From positions 3,524,760 through 3,588,759 of the forward strand of contig NZ_CP006569.1 in the NCBI RefSeq assembly GCF_000517425.1: a stretch of 64,000 nt of DNA. The letters run 5' to 3'. Below the pieces are notes generated by a model. The model saw nothing but the letters and a program-made list of their open reading frames with translations. It was not told the DNA's origin and did no database searches. The position numbers and the translations under genes were made by a program. The DNA is from Sodalis praecaptivus. Lineage in GTDB: Bacteria > Pseudomonadota > Gammaproteobacteria > Enterobacterales > Enterobacteriaceae. Below are positions 15,696-24,483 of this stretch, piece by piece (position 1 is the first letter of the stretch; each line of letters starts with the position of its first letter).

Positions 15696-16747
15696 TGACG
15701 GCGACCGCGACGATAAACGACGCCGCGGGGCAGCGCTGGCGCTGGGGCGGACGCCTGCTTACCGGCGTGATGTCGCTGGCGGTGACGCTGTTCGGCCTGC
15801 TCGTTTTCACCTTCATGCTATCGCACCTGGCGCCGATCGACCCGGTGCTGCAACTGGTGGGCGACCACGCCAGCGCCGCCACCTATGCCCAAGTGAGCCA
15901 CCAGTTGGGGCTAGATCATTCGCTGCCGGTGCAGTTTTGGCGCTATCTGCAGCATCTGGCCCAGGGCGACTTGGGGCTATCGCGCACCACCGGCCAGCCG
16001 GTGCTAAGCGATCTGCTGCGCACTTTCCCCGCGACGCTTGAGCTGGCGACCTGCGCCATTCTGGCGGGCGCTATCGGCGGCATCAGCCTAGCGCTGCTGG
16101 CGGCGTATAAAGCGGGTAGTTGGTTGGATGCGCTAGCCCGGCTGATTTCATTGCTCGGTTACTCGGTGCCGGTTTTTTGGCTCGGCCTGCTGGGACTGCT
16201 GCTGTTTTATGCCGTACTGCACTGGGCCAGCGGACCCGGCAGGCTGGATGATATCTATCTCTATACTCTAGAGCCAAAGACCGGGCTGGTCCTGGTCGAT
16301 AGCGCCCTGTCCGGCGATAGCGCCATGTTCCGCAACGCCGTCAGCCATCTGTGGCTACCGGTGGCGGTGTTGGGTCTGCTGTCTATGGCCGGCATTACAC
16401 GCCTACTGCGCGCACTGCTGCTGGAAGAGAGCAGCAAAGAGTACGTGATGCTGGCCCGCGCCAAAGGGGCCGGCCGCTGGCGGATATTGCTGCGTCATGT
16501 TTTCCCCAACGTGCTGGGCCCGTTGATTACCGTGTTATCCCTCTCGTACGCCAGTTTACTGGAGGGCGCGGTCTTGACCGAAACGGTATTTGCCTGGCCC
16601 GGCGTGGGCCGCTACTTGACCAATGCGCTGTTCGCTGCCGACACCCCGGCGATACTGGGCGCCACGCTCCTGATAGGCGCCTGTTTCATTCTGCTCAACG
16701 CGCTGGCCGATGCGCTGACTTATTTAACCCATCCCCGAACACGATGA
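15695..16747 (+). CDS. Peptide-type ABC transporter permease (DppB-like)
   Basis: A 350-residue permease whose ATG shares its first base with the preceding TAA. It has about six membrane segments and the TP-B pattern: N-terminal FTFMLSHLAPIDPVLQLVG, QLGLDHSLPVQFWRYL, and the ATPase-docking loop EYVMLARAKGAGRWRILLRHVFPN. It partners with the DppC-like permease that begins inside its last codons (ATGA overlap). Confidence 0.92.
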   Translation: MTATATINDAAGQRWRWGGRLLTGVMSLAVTLFGLLVFTFMLSHLAPIDPVLQLVGDHASAATYAQVSHQLGLDHSLPVQFWRYLQHLAQGDLGLSRTTGQPVLSDLLRTFPATLELATCAILAGAIGGISLALLAAYKAGSWLDALARLISLLGYSVPVFWLGLLGLLLFYAVLHWASGPGRLDDIYLYTLEPKTGLVLVDSALSGDSAMFRNAVSHLWLPVAVLGLLSMAGITRLLRALLLEESSKEYVMLARAKGAGRWRILLRHVFPNVLGPLITVLSLSYASLLEGAVLTETVFAWPGVGRYLTNALFAADTPAILGATLLIGACFILLNALADALTYLTHPRTR

Positions 16748-17634
16748 CACAACTTTCAATGCAAGAACCGCTTCAGCCCGTCAACGGCGAAGCACCGCCG
16801 CCGCGGACCCCGCGGTCGCGCCGCAGGCCCTTGAATGCGCTGACCCTCGGCGGGTTCCTGGTCTGCGTGCTGGTCCTGCTGGCGGCGTTCGCCCCCTGGC
16901 TGGCGCCGTTCGACCCTAATTTTCAGCATATTGAAATCCGCCTGATGCCGCCCTCGCCGCACCACTGGCTGGGCACCGACGGCTTTGGCCGCGACCTGTT
17001 GTCCCGCGTTATATACGGCGCGCGGCCGACCTTGGTCCTGATTGTGCTGATCTTGGTACTGACGGTGCCCACCGGGCTGCTGCTCGGTATCTGCGCAGGC
17101 TATCTCGGCGGCTGGACCGAGCGGGTGTTGATGCGCATTACGGATATCGTCATGTCCCTACCCAGTCTGGTTATCGCGCTGGCGCTGGTGGCCATGATGG
17201 GCCCTGGTTTGATGAACGGCGCGCTGGCCCTGGCGCTCACCAGTTGGCCGCCGTTCGCGCGTCAGTCGCGAACCGAAACCCTGGCGCTGCGGCGCAGCGA
17301 CTATCTGGCCGCGGCGCGAATGCAAGGCATTGGCGGGCCGCGCCTGATGTTCGGCCACATTCTGCCGCTATGCCTGCCGAGCGCCGTAGTGCGCGCGGCG
17401 CTCAGCCTCGGCGGTATCATCCTGGCCGCCGCCGGGTTAGGTTTCCTCGGCATGGGTATTCAGCCGCCCACCGCCGAGTGGGGGTCGATGGTGGCGGAAG
17501 GCAGCAAAGTCATTTTCGATCAATGGTGGGTGGCGGCCGCGCCGGGCGGCGCGATTTTGCTGACCAGTCTGGCGTTTAACCTGCTGGGCGATGGCCTGCG
17601 CGACAAAATGGATCCTCGACATGCCAACCGTTAA
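16744..17634 (+). CDS. Peptide-type ABC transporter permease (DppC-like)
   Basis: A 296-residue permease. ATG 16744 overlaps the previous TGA. The N-terminal cytoplasmic lead is rich in Pro and Arg and is followed by the DppC signature HWLGTDGFGRDLLSRVIYGARPTL and the coupling loop SDYLAAARMQGIGGPRLMFGHILP. It pairs with the upstream permease to form the channel. Confidence 0.92.
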   Translation: MTQLSMQEPLQPVNGEAPPPRTPRSRRRPLNALTLGGFLVCVLVLLAAFAPWLAPFDPNFQHIEIRLMPPSPHHWLGTDGFGRDLLSRVIYGARPTLVLIVLILVLTVPTGLLLGICAGYLGGWTERVLMRITDIVMSLPSLVIALALVAMMGPGLMNGALALALTSWPPFARQSRTETLALRRSDYLAAARMQGIGGPRLMFGHILPLCLPSAVVRAALSLGGIILAAAGLGFLGMGIQPPTAEWGSMVAEGSKVIFDQWWVAAAPGGAILLTSLAFNLLGDGLRDKMDPRHANR

Positions 17635-18466
17635 TCCACCCTTATTGCAGGTCGACCGACTGCGCATTACCCTGCCGGCGCAACCGCCCGTGGCGCTGGT
17701 CAACTCCCTCTCGTTCTGCCTGGGGCAGGAACGGGTGGCGCTGGTAGGGGAGTCCGGCTCGGGGAAATCGCTGACCGCCCGCGCGTTGATGGGCCTGCTG
17801 CCCGCCCCGCTAACGATGGACGCTGCCGGCCTGCGCTTTCGCGGCGAGGATCTGACCCGGCTGCGGCAACGTGACTGGAACCGTTTGCGCGGAAACGGCA
17901 TCGCTATTGTGCTACAAGATCCCAAATACGCCCTCAATCCCGGCCAGACGATTGGTACACAGGTGATGGAGCCGCTGGTCTTGCACCAACGGCTCGGCCG
18001 GCGCGAACGGCAGGAAAAGATGTTGGAGATGTTGGCCGCGGTCGGCCTGCCGGATCCCCGCAAACTAAGCGACCGCTATCCCCATCAGCTGTCGGGAGGA
18101 ATGGGGCAACGGGTGATGCTGGCCATCGCCCTCATTAACGATCCGCGCTTGCTTATTGCCGATGAACCGACATCAGCGCTGGATTCCGCCATGCGCGACC
18201 AGGTTCTCAGCCTGATTGAAAAACTGGTGGCGGAACGCAACATGGGCCTGCTGCTGATAAGCCACGACCTACAGCAGGTCGCCCAGCATTGCGAACGGGT
18301 CATGGTCATGTATCGTGGCGAACTGCTCGACCAGTTACCGGCCGGTGAACTGGCAAACGCAACGCATCCCTATACGCGCACGCTATGGTCGTGCCGCCCC
18401 TCCAAGGCGACCCGCGGTCAACCCTTACCGGTTTTGGACCGCGCCACGCTGGGAGAAACAAAATGA
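17621..18466 (+). CDS. Peptide-type ABC transporter ATPase (DppD/NikD-like)
   Basis: A 281-residue ATPase. ATG 17621 overlaps the permease by 14 bases; an alternative ATG at 17591 is possible. Walker A is GESGSGKS, the Q-loop is VLQDPKYALNP, the signature is LSGGMGQRVMLAIAL, Walker B is LLIADEPTSALD and the switch is LLLISHDLQQVAQH. It is shorter than DppD and near NikD length, and lacks the iron-sulfur Cys tail often seen in OppD-type proteins. Confidence 0.9.
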   Translation: MPTVNPPLLQVDRLRITLPAQPPVALVNSLSFCLGQERVALVGESGSGKSLTARALMGLLPAPLTMDAAGLRFRGEDLTRLRQRDWNRLRGNGIAIVLQDPKYALNPGQTIGTQVMEPLVLHQRLGRRERQEKMLEMLAAVGLPDPRKLSDRYPHQLSGGMGQRVMLAIALINDPRLLIADEPTSALDSAMRDQVLSLIEKLVAERNMGLLLISHDLQQVAQHCERVMVMYRGELLDQLPAGELANATHPYTRTLWSCRPSKATRGQPLPVLDRATLGETK

Positions 18467-19167
18467 GCGAACCTATAATTCGGTTACAGCGGTTGAGCGT
18501 TGCGCATCAGCAGGGTTACAGCCGGCGCACCGTCGTGCAGGATATTAACCTGACCGTGGCCGCCGGCGAATGTTTCGGGCTGGTGGGGCCGTCGGGATGT
18601 GGCAAGTCCTCCCTGTTATGGGTACTGGCGGGGCTGAATCCCCACTGGCAGGGCCAAATGCGCCTGCTGGGACGCGAACTTGTGCCGGAACAGCCCTTCA
18701 CCGGCGTGCTGCGGCGCGAAGTGCAGATGGTATTCCAGGATCCCTATTCGTCCCTGCATCCGAAACATAAATTGATGCGGACATTGGCTGAACCATTGAA
18801 GCTGTTGAAAGAACGCGATATCGGCGACAAAATTCTCGCCGGATTTCGCCAGGTCGGGCTGGACGCGGCGCTGGTTGACCGCTATCCCCATCAGCTATCG
18901 GGCGGTCAGCGCCAACGCGTGGCGATCGTGCGCGCGCTGCTGCTGCGTCCGCGTCTGCTACTGCTTGATGAACCGACTTCCGCGCTGGATATGTCCGTGC
19001 AGGCGGAGATCCTCAATTTGCTCAACGAGCTGAAGCAGCGCGGGGATTTAACCCTGGTGCTGGTCAGTCACGATCGCGACGTGATCGATCACATGTGTGA
19101 CCGTGCGGCCACCATGGCGCAAGGGGTCATTGTCGACGGCGGCGACTTTCACCGCGAATCAGCATAA
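18463..19167 (+). CDS. Peptide-type ABC transporter ATPase (DppF/NikE-like)
   Basis: A 234-residue ATPase coupled to the previous gene by an ATGA overlap. It has Walker A GPSGCGKSS, Q-loop VFQDPYSSLHPKHK, signature LSGGQRQRVAIVRALL, Walker B LLLLDEPTSALDMS and switch VLVSHDRDVIDH. It ends soon after the switch region, so it lacks the usual ~80-residue C-terminal oligopeptide/dipeptide domain. Two unequal ATPases make the importer a standard heterodimeric system. Confidence 0.9.
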   Translation: MSEPIIRLQRLSVAHQQGYSRRTVVQDINLTVAAGECFGLVGPSGCGKSSLLWVLAGLNPHWQGQMRLLGRELVPEQPFTGVLRREVQMVFQDPYSSLHPKHKLMRTLAEPLKLLKERDIGDKILAGFRQVGLDAALVDRYPHQLSGGQRQRVAIVRALLLRPRLLLLDEPTSALDMSVQAEILNLLNELKQRGDLTLVLVSHDRDVIDHMCDRAATMAQGVIVDGGDFHRESA

Positions 19168-19350
19168 ACTTACCTCGCTTTTGCCGGTGGCGACTACACT
19201 TCATACATCACCAAGCGGTTACCGTCTCGGCCTGCGCCTAAAGCGGCGACGCTATCCCGGCGGTCGGCCGCCGGTTAACGCACGCTCACCCGCCTGGCGA
19301 AATGGCATCATGCAGAGATAGTAAGCGTCAATAATAAGGAAGATGAGACT

Positions 19351-19746
19351 ATGGCGTTGAAACAGGGAGTGGCATCACCGCGCGTCGAGGCAATGTGCAC
19401 ACTTCCGTTGCGCGTCGGGCAAAGGATTGGCGTCATGTTTTGCGCGCTGCTTCTCAGCGCCTGCGCCTCGCACTACCACGGCGTCGAATGCCGTGGGGAA
19501 ATCAAAACGCTGGCGGGACAGCCGCTCGGCGTGACGCAGGCGTTAATTATCGATCGGTTTAATTCTTTCTCCGTCGCCATGCCGAAGATGACCGTAGAGA
19601 GCGGGCCGCTGAAATCCACCGACCGCAACAAATACCTTCCTTCCGCCGTCACTCGGGAGGGCTTTCTGGCGCAAAGAGTATCCGATCACAAATTCAGCAT
19701 AATCAATGCGCCAGCTAATCAATGGGTATCTTATACCTGCCCTTGA
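19351..19746 (+). CDS. Small predicted lipoprotein of unknown function
   Basis: A 131-residue protein with lipobox LLSAC, giving a lipid-modified cysteine followed by ASHYHG. Three starts have ribosome sites: 19351 (AGGAAGATG), 19393 (GAGG) and 19435 (AGGATT). The first two leave basic residues before the hydrophobic core; the last makes the signal too short. Cysteines near residue 47 and at the second-to-last position could form a disulfide in the periplasm. I do not recognise the family. It stands alone after the importer operon, with a 183-bp gap and its own likely promoter. Confidence 0.65.
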   Translation: MALKQGVASPRVEAMCTLPLRVGQRIGVMFCALLLSACASHYHGVECRGEIKTLAGQPLGVTQALIIDRFNSFSVAMPKMTVESGPLKSTDRNKYLPSAVTREGFLAQRVSDHKFSIINAPANQWVSYTCP

Positions 19747-19925
19747 CCACGGCGCCGAGCGCTTTTGCCCCGTCCGCTGGGCCGTTCACCACCGCTTCGC
19801 TACCGCGCGCCACGGCAATGTCGTTGGCTCTCTTGGTTGAGACCGCGCGGAGCCCCCTGCCGCGTCTCTTCCGGTAGCCAGCAAACGTCCCCCTGCCTGT
19901 GTTATGTGATGATCCCAAACGCATC

Positions 19926-19979
19926 GCGGCCAGATTAACCATCACCTCATTATTTCGCAGCGATGGTTAATCTGGCCGC
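19926..19979. repeat. 18-bp perfect inverted repeat with 18-nt loop
   Basis: GCGGCCAGATTAACCATC (19926-19943) is repeated inverted as GATGGTTAATCTGGCCGC (19962-19979). No T-run follows, so it is not a standard terminator. It could be the end of a lost element, a protein-binding site or an RNA hairpin. Confidence 0.75.
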
Positions 19980-20212
19980 TGGGGTAAGACTTCTGTTGTC
20001 GCCTTGTTTCTCAAGAAACAAAGAGGCCAGATCGAATTTCGCCCGGCCGGTTGCAGATGTTTGACGACGCCCTAGCGACGATGAAAAAAAACGTACGGAT
20101 AACACTAAAAAAACGCTGTCATCCCATCCAAAAAATTACTGGTGATGATAATTAGCCCCCTGTAAAGGTCATCGGCTGTATTTCAAGGATAAGAATATGA
20201 CTCCGCGTGGCT

Positions 20213-20236
20213 AAAAAAAGCCCGGACAGTCCGGGC
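20213..20236 (-). terminator. Intrinsic terminator reading leftward
   Basis: On the minus strand GCCCGGA (20236-20230) pairs with TCCGGGC (20226-20220) around CTG and is followed at once by seven T (20219-20213). This is a strong terminator for a minus-strand transcript, yet no convincing gene lies upstream on that strand. Confidence 0.7.
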
Positions 20237-20263
20237 AACATAAGAGCGAAGGAGGATGGTACA

Positions 20264-20338
20264 GTGGTTATACCGGAGAATATCACTTGTGTGGTGAAAT
20301 GTAATGAGTGCTGTTTACCAGTACCCCATGACGATTGA
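20264..20338 (+). CDS. Possible 24-aa cysteine-rich peptide
   Basis: GTG 20264 is preceded by AAGGAGG (20249-20255) at an ideal 8-base spacing, and the frame closes at TGA 20336-20338. The product has cysteines at 9, 13, 16 and 17 and ends PVPHDD. A CxxxCxxCC cluster in so short a peptide could bind a metal. Support is the ribosome site alone, so it may be chance. I recognise no homologue. Confidence 0.25.
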   Translation: MVIPENITCVVKCNECCLPVPHDD

Positions 20339-20875
20339 AATAACGCTGAAGATAAATATTCCCGCCTCGGCCGCTAATCGTGTTTTTTGATAATTAATGG
20401 TGAAAAATGTCAGCGTTGATAATCGCGCAAGGCTTTTTTCTATCCCGTCACGAACAGTCCGTAACAGCAGGAAACAGCCTCGATTCAGCCACGGGCGCGT
20501 GGCCTGGTCGTAAGCTGACGGCGCGCAATACATTAGACCTTTAGGCAAGTATTAATTCCATGGATTTAACGGAACGATATAGGATAGATAGCAGGGTTTA
20601 ATGCCTTCTATAATCCCCTCACGGGCAATGAACTGGCGATGTAATGATAAAACAACGCAGCGTGCACCTTGCCCTAAATAACGCCAATAGGCACGGCTAC
20701 TTATATTAGCATTTTGATTACACGCTAGACATCGGTTGTTTGCCCTAATCATGAGGCGCGGGGAATAAAACCGGGCGTCTAATCTTGCTGCTATACCGCC
20801 GCGGCGTCACATCGTTAAGCGGGTTAATCAACGAAATTCGTTAATCAGCCCACCGATGTGGCACGCCGCGGTCAG

Positions 20876-21271
20876 TTAACGGCTGTACTGCGCGTCGGCG
20901 ACCGGCTCCAACCAGGTTACCGGGCTGCCGTTTAACGCTTCAGCTATCGCAAGATGCGTCATGGCGGTGTCAGGCGTTGCACCGTGCCAATGTTTCACCT
21001 CCGGCGGGATCCAGACCCTATCACCCTGGCTAATGACGTAGATCGGCTCGCCGGCGCACTGTATCCAGCCCTGCCCCTGCGTCACAATCAGCGTCTGGCC
21101 CAGGGGATGGGTATGCCATGCCGTCCTGGCGCCGGGCTCAAAAGTGACCGTTGCGCCCCCGACGCGGGCCGGCGCCGCGGCCTGAAAAGGGGAATCGACT
21201 CGGACCCGGCCGGTGAAGTAGGCGTCTGACCCGACGCTGGAGGGGGTTGAGGCGGCATGGATGATGTGCAT
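20876..21271 (-). CDS. Cupin-domain protein
   Basis: A 131-residue single-domain cupin starting at 21271 behind CAGGAG. Motif 1 is [20 protein letters not shown] with the HxH pair and motif 2 is [17 protein letters not shown]. Cupins of this size and pattern (carboxymuconolactone-decarboxylase or mandelonitrile-lyase-like) are usually cytoplasmic metal-binding proteins. No signal peptide is present. It is divergent from a LysR regulator that probably controls it. Confidence 0.82.
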   Translation of the reverse strand: MHIIHAASTPSSVGSDAYFTGRVRVDSPFQAAAPARVGGATVTFEPGARTAWHTHPLGQTLIVTQGQGWIQCAGEPIYVISQGDRVWIPPEVKHWHGATPDTAMTHLAIAEALNGSPVTWLEPVADAQYSR

Positions 21272-21357
21272 TGCGGATTCTCCTGCAAGATTCGCGATGT
21301 CATTAAGCGTATCAGCCCCCCGACGCGCCGATTAGCAGCAATAAGACGATTGGCGTT

Positions 21358-21372
21358 ATGAATTTTATTCAT
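21358..21372. promoter_or_regulatory. Candidate LysR-type binding box
   Basis: ATGAATTTTATTCAT is a 15-bp dyad (ATGAA-N5-TTCAT, T-N11-A form) in the divergent cupin/LysR control region. A TATAAT hexamer lies at 21385-21390 toward the LysR gene without a good -35, consistent with activator-dependent or autoregulated transcription. Confidence 0.5.
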
Positions 21373-21416
21373 CAATCAACGCGCTATAATGATCAAAACG
21401 ACACTATGCACAAAGC

Positions 21417-22334
21417 GTGATTCGGGTGCTAAAAGAAAATTTCAACGATCTCATGGCGTTTCTCATCGTCGCCCAAGAGCGCAGTTTTACCCGCGCAGCG
21501 GCGCGGTTGGGGCTATCGCAATCCGCCCTCAGCCATTCCATGCGCAATTTGGAAGAGAGAATGGGTATTCGCCTGTTGACGCGGACCACGCGCAGCGTGT
21601 CTGTAACGCAGGCCGGCGAACGTCTGCTTGAGCGCATAGGGCCGCATTTCAACGATATCGAAATTGAACTGAACGCGATGAAAGACATGCGTGATGTGCC
21701 GGCCGGGAATATTCGCGTGACCGCCGGCGAGCACGCCGCCGATTATATCCTATGGCCGGTATTGCGTACCTTTTTGCCGCAATGGCCCGATATCCATGTT
21801 GAAGTGACGGTAGATAATGCCTTAACCGATATTGTAAGCCACCGGTTCGATGCGGGTGTCCGTCTCGGAGAGCAGGTGGCGAAAGATATGGTCGCCGTCC
21901 CCATTGGCCCGCCGATGCGGATGGCGGTAGTGGGTTCGCCGGCTTATTTCGCCCGCCATCGTCCGCCGCGCGTGCCATCGGACCTGCAACACCATCGTTG
22001 CATCACCATGCGCTCGCTGACGCTGGGCGGCCTTATGCCCTGGGAATTTGCGCACGACGGTAAAGAGCTGCGGGTCAAAGTAGAAGGCCAGTTGACTATC
22101 AATGCCTTACATCATCGTATTGATGCGGCGAAAGCCGATTTGGGCCTGATTTACCTCCCTGAAGATACGGTAAGTCATGAGATAGCCGAAGGACGTCTGG
22201 TCCGGGTTCTGGAGGCGTGGTGTGACGTTTTCCCCGGTTATTATCTCTATTATCCCAGCCGCAGGCAGCACACGACGGCGTTTTCCCTCTTCGTGGCGGC
22301 CCTGCGCGCCAACCGGGAAACGCCCCAAGGTTGA
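21417..22334 (+). CDS. LysR-family transcriptional regulator
   Basis: A 305-residue regulator. The N-terminal winged helix is typical: FLIVAQERSFTRAAARLGLSQSALSHSMRNLEERMGIRLLTRTTRSV. The effector domain follows from ~residue 90 (GNIRVTAGEHAADYILWPVL). GTG 21417 is used here; GTG 21426 is equally possible and neither has a strong RBS. It is divergent from the cupin gene, with a dyad operator between them, so it most likely regulates the cupin and itself. Confidence 0.9.
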   Translation: MIRVLKENFNDLMAFLIVAQERSFTRAAARLGLSQSALSHSMRNLEERMGIRLLTRTTRSVSVTQAGERLLERIGPHFNDIEIELNAMKDMRDVPAGNIRVTAGEHAADYILWPVLRTFLPQWPDIHVEVTVDNALTDIVSHRFDAGVRLGEQVAKDMVAVPIGPPMRMAVVGSPAYFARHRPPRVPSDLQHHRCITMRSLTLGGLMPWEFAHDGKELRVKVEGQLTINALHHRIDAAKADLGLIYLPEDTVSHEIAEGRLVRVLEAWCDVFPGYYLYYPSRRQHTTAFSLFVAALRANRETPQG

Positions 22335-22950
22335 TTGGCCGGTATCCCCTCCCCGCAGGGGCGCGGCGCTGACGTCAACGTCCGTGACCCGGCGCGGCCG
22401 GCACTGACCGCTTTTGTGCGGTTATGGCCTTTGGCGGCCGCAGCCGCGACCGACATCGACAACGACAACGACAACGATCTTATCGTCACGCGCAGCTCGA
22501 CACGTTTGCCGCGCAAGCCTCGATAGGATTGTCACACCAACCTCGGCATGACCTCCGGCGCCGGTGGCTGCCCCCGTTCCTCATCCGCGACAACGAGCCT
22601 TTCAAGCCCAGACCCTGCGGCGTCATTGCTCCACGCCGGATTGTGAGCTGGCGCACGTTTGGGAAATTTTTCAATAACATAGTGAAATAATGGAATTGTT
22701 CCCGCTACCGATAGCGCCAAGAATACCCCCGAGCCGGTGGCTTGCGCAGGGCAGTTTAGCGTAAAACACAAACCGCGGCGTGCAATCGGGTATCACCCGA
22801 TTGCGCCGCCCCCCATGCCATCAGATAACGGCGCCAGTCAGCCCGCAAGCGGAGCTTGGGTACCGCTATGGCGGCAGACCATGGCCCGCGCCTGCCCTGA
22901 AGCGCCTTCGACACGCTTGATTGATGATGCCATTTTTGCGAGGGAGAGAC
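22335..22950. other. Gene-free interval before the GPH transporter
   Basis: About 600 bases without a gene I can support. It contains three hexanucleotide copies of AACGAC near 22459-22476. An open minus-strand frame at 22532-22771 has one hydrophobic stretch but no family resemblance. The promoter of the transporter should lie in its right part. Confidence 0.5.
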
Positions 22951-24483
22951 ATGTCGCAGCAGCCTGACTATGAAAACATGCGCGTTTATAAGAAAAAAAA
23001 CATCACGATGCTTCGCTCCCTGGGCTATGCCATGACGGACCTGAACGGTTCAGCGTGGGGAACGCTGGTCGGCTCCTATTTGATGCTATTTTTAACCACT
23101 TTCGCCGAACTCAACGCCGGCCTCGTCGGCACGATGTTATTTGTCTTGAAAATACTGGATATGCTGGTGTGCGGCGCAATCGGCGGCGTATCCGACCATT
23201 TATTCCGCACCCGCCTCGGACGACGGCTTGGCCGCCGCCATACGCTATTTATCATCGGCGCGATATTGACCCTCATCTGCTTTCCGCTGCTGTTTACCGT
23301 GCAAGTGGGCTCGTATTGGTGGTATTTCATCGTCCTATTGCTGCTGGACACCGCCCAATCATTTAACAATATCGCTTACGAAACGCTGGCGACCGAGATG
23401 ACCGATGACGCCAATGAACGGGTAAAACTCAGTTCGGTACGGATGTTTATTTCCGCCTTCGGTACTTTCGCGGTCACCGGGCTGCCGGCTATTCTCCTAT
23501 CCGTCCTGGGTAAAGACAGCGCGGAGGCCTATACCCTGTCCGGTATCATTTTCGGCATCGCACTCTGCGCCGGGACGCTTATCACCTATTTCACTACCTG
23601 GGAATTCTCGCCCAACTACGTGGCCGAATTTGAGCAACACACTAAAACCGATGAAAAGAAAAATCTCCTGTACGCTTTTAAAGAATACGGTCGCGTGTTG
23701 AAAACCAAGGCCTGTCGCAGAACCTGTACCCTCTATTTCGTCTCGTATTTTGCCAAAGACTGTTTTAATACCGCTTTCTTCTTCTATGTCGCGTTTGTGC
23801 TGGGTCTTTCCCAAGCGATGGCGCAGACGGCGTCTTCACTTTCCATCATCGGCTTAATCGTTGTTCCTATCGCGACCTATTTTATGTACCGCTACGGGCC
23901 GAAATGGCTCTGGACGCTGGCTTTCTCACTAATGATCCTGGTGCTGCTTTATTATTCGGGCCTATATCTGTTCGATATCCAGCTCGCCCCCGCCGCGGCG
24001 TTCGTCACCATCATTGTTTTATCCTCCCTGTTCCAAATCGGCCGACAAACCATGGAATATACCGTGTGGAATGTCATCCCCCTGGTGCCGGATGTTGATT
24101 CGCTGGTGTCGACCAAGCTTAGAGCGGGCACGTTCGCCGCATGCCAAACGTTTACCCGCAAATTAACCGGCGCCATCGGGTCGGCTATCATCGGCTGGGT
24201 TCTGGTATTAGGGGGATTCGATAAGTCTCTCGCCGTACAAACCGACGGCGCCAAACTCGCCATCATGCTGGCCTTTATCGTCATTCCGCTGGTTTGCCTA
24301 CTCTATTCGCTCTACCTTGCCCGCACATTCAACCTTAACCCCCATACCCATAAAATCATCAAAGACGAAATGACCCGGCTGCAACAGGGCGGCGCCAAAG
24401 CGGATGTCGATCCGGTCACCCGCGACGTGGTTGAGGATTTGACGGGCTATCCATACGCTGAAATTTGGGATGCCAAAAAATAA
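22951..24483 (+). CDS. GPH-family sugar:cation symporter
   Basis: A 510-residue, 12-span transporter of the glycoside-pentoside-hexuronide family. ATG 22951 follows GGGAGAG; an earlier in-frame start lacks this. The N-terminus LGYAMTDLNGSAWGTLVGSYLMLFLTTF and the basic loop after helix 2-3 (RTRLGRRLGRRHTLFIIG) are the family marks. The stop shares a base with the GH28 start. GPH carriers paired with pectin-degrading enzymes take up oligogalacturonides or rhamnogalacturonan disaccharides, the likely substrate here. Confidence 0.9.
   Translation: MSQQPDYENMRVYKKKNITMLRSLGYAMTDLNGSAWGTLVGSYLMLFLTTFAELNAGLVGTMLFVLKILDMLVCGAIGGVSDHLFRTRLGRRLGRRHTLFIIGAILTLICFPLLFTVQVGSYWWYFIVLLLLDTAQSFNNIAYETLATEMTDDANERVKLSSVRMFISAFGTFAVTGLPAILLSVLGKDSAEAYTLSGIIFGIALCAGTLITYFTTWEFSPNYVAEFEQHTKTDEKKNLLYAFKEYGRVLKTKACRRTCTLYFVSYFAKDCFNTAFFFYVAFVLGLSQAMAQTASSLSIIGLIVVPIATYFMYRYGPKWLWTLAFSLMILVLLYYSGLYLFDIQLAPAAAFVTIIVLSSLFQIGRQTMEYTVWNVIPLVPDVDSLVSTKLRAGTFAACQTFTRKLTGAIGSAIIGWVLVLGGFDKSLAVQTDGAKLAIMLAFIVIPLVCLLYSLYLARTFNLNPHTHKIIKDEMTRLQQGGAKADVDPVTRDVVEDLTGYPYAEIWDAKK

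Larger units (their letters stand above)
19747..20875. other. Long gene-poor, relatively AT-rich interval
   Basis: About 1.1 kb with no recognisable gene. It holds an 18-bp inverted repeat (19926-19979), a leftward terminator-like hairpin (20213-20236) and a possible 24-codon peptide (20264-20338). Two minus-strand open frames (77 and 66 codons at 20315-20548 and 20552-20752) resemble nothing I know. Base composition is visibly lower in GC than the flanks. Confidence 0.6.

Noticed and set aside
16351-16743. N-terminal extension of the DppC-like permease
   Set aside because: It is a shifted reading of the upstream permease. The ATG at 16744 overlaps the previous stop and gives a normal length.
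20315-20548. 77-codon minus-strand gene
   Set aside because: It begins at TTG without a ribosome site. The C-terminal hydrophobic run is suggestive, but the rest resembles nothing.
20552-20752. 66-codon minus-strand gene
   Set aside because: No ribosome site, no domain-like pattern, GC-poor intergenic context.
22532-22771. 79-codon minus-strand membrane protein
   Set aside because: One hydrophobic stretch only, no family likeness and no start signal.
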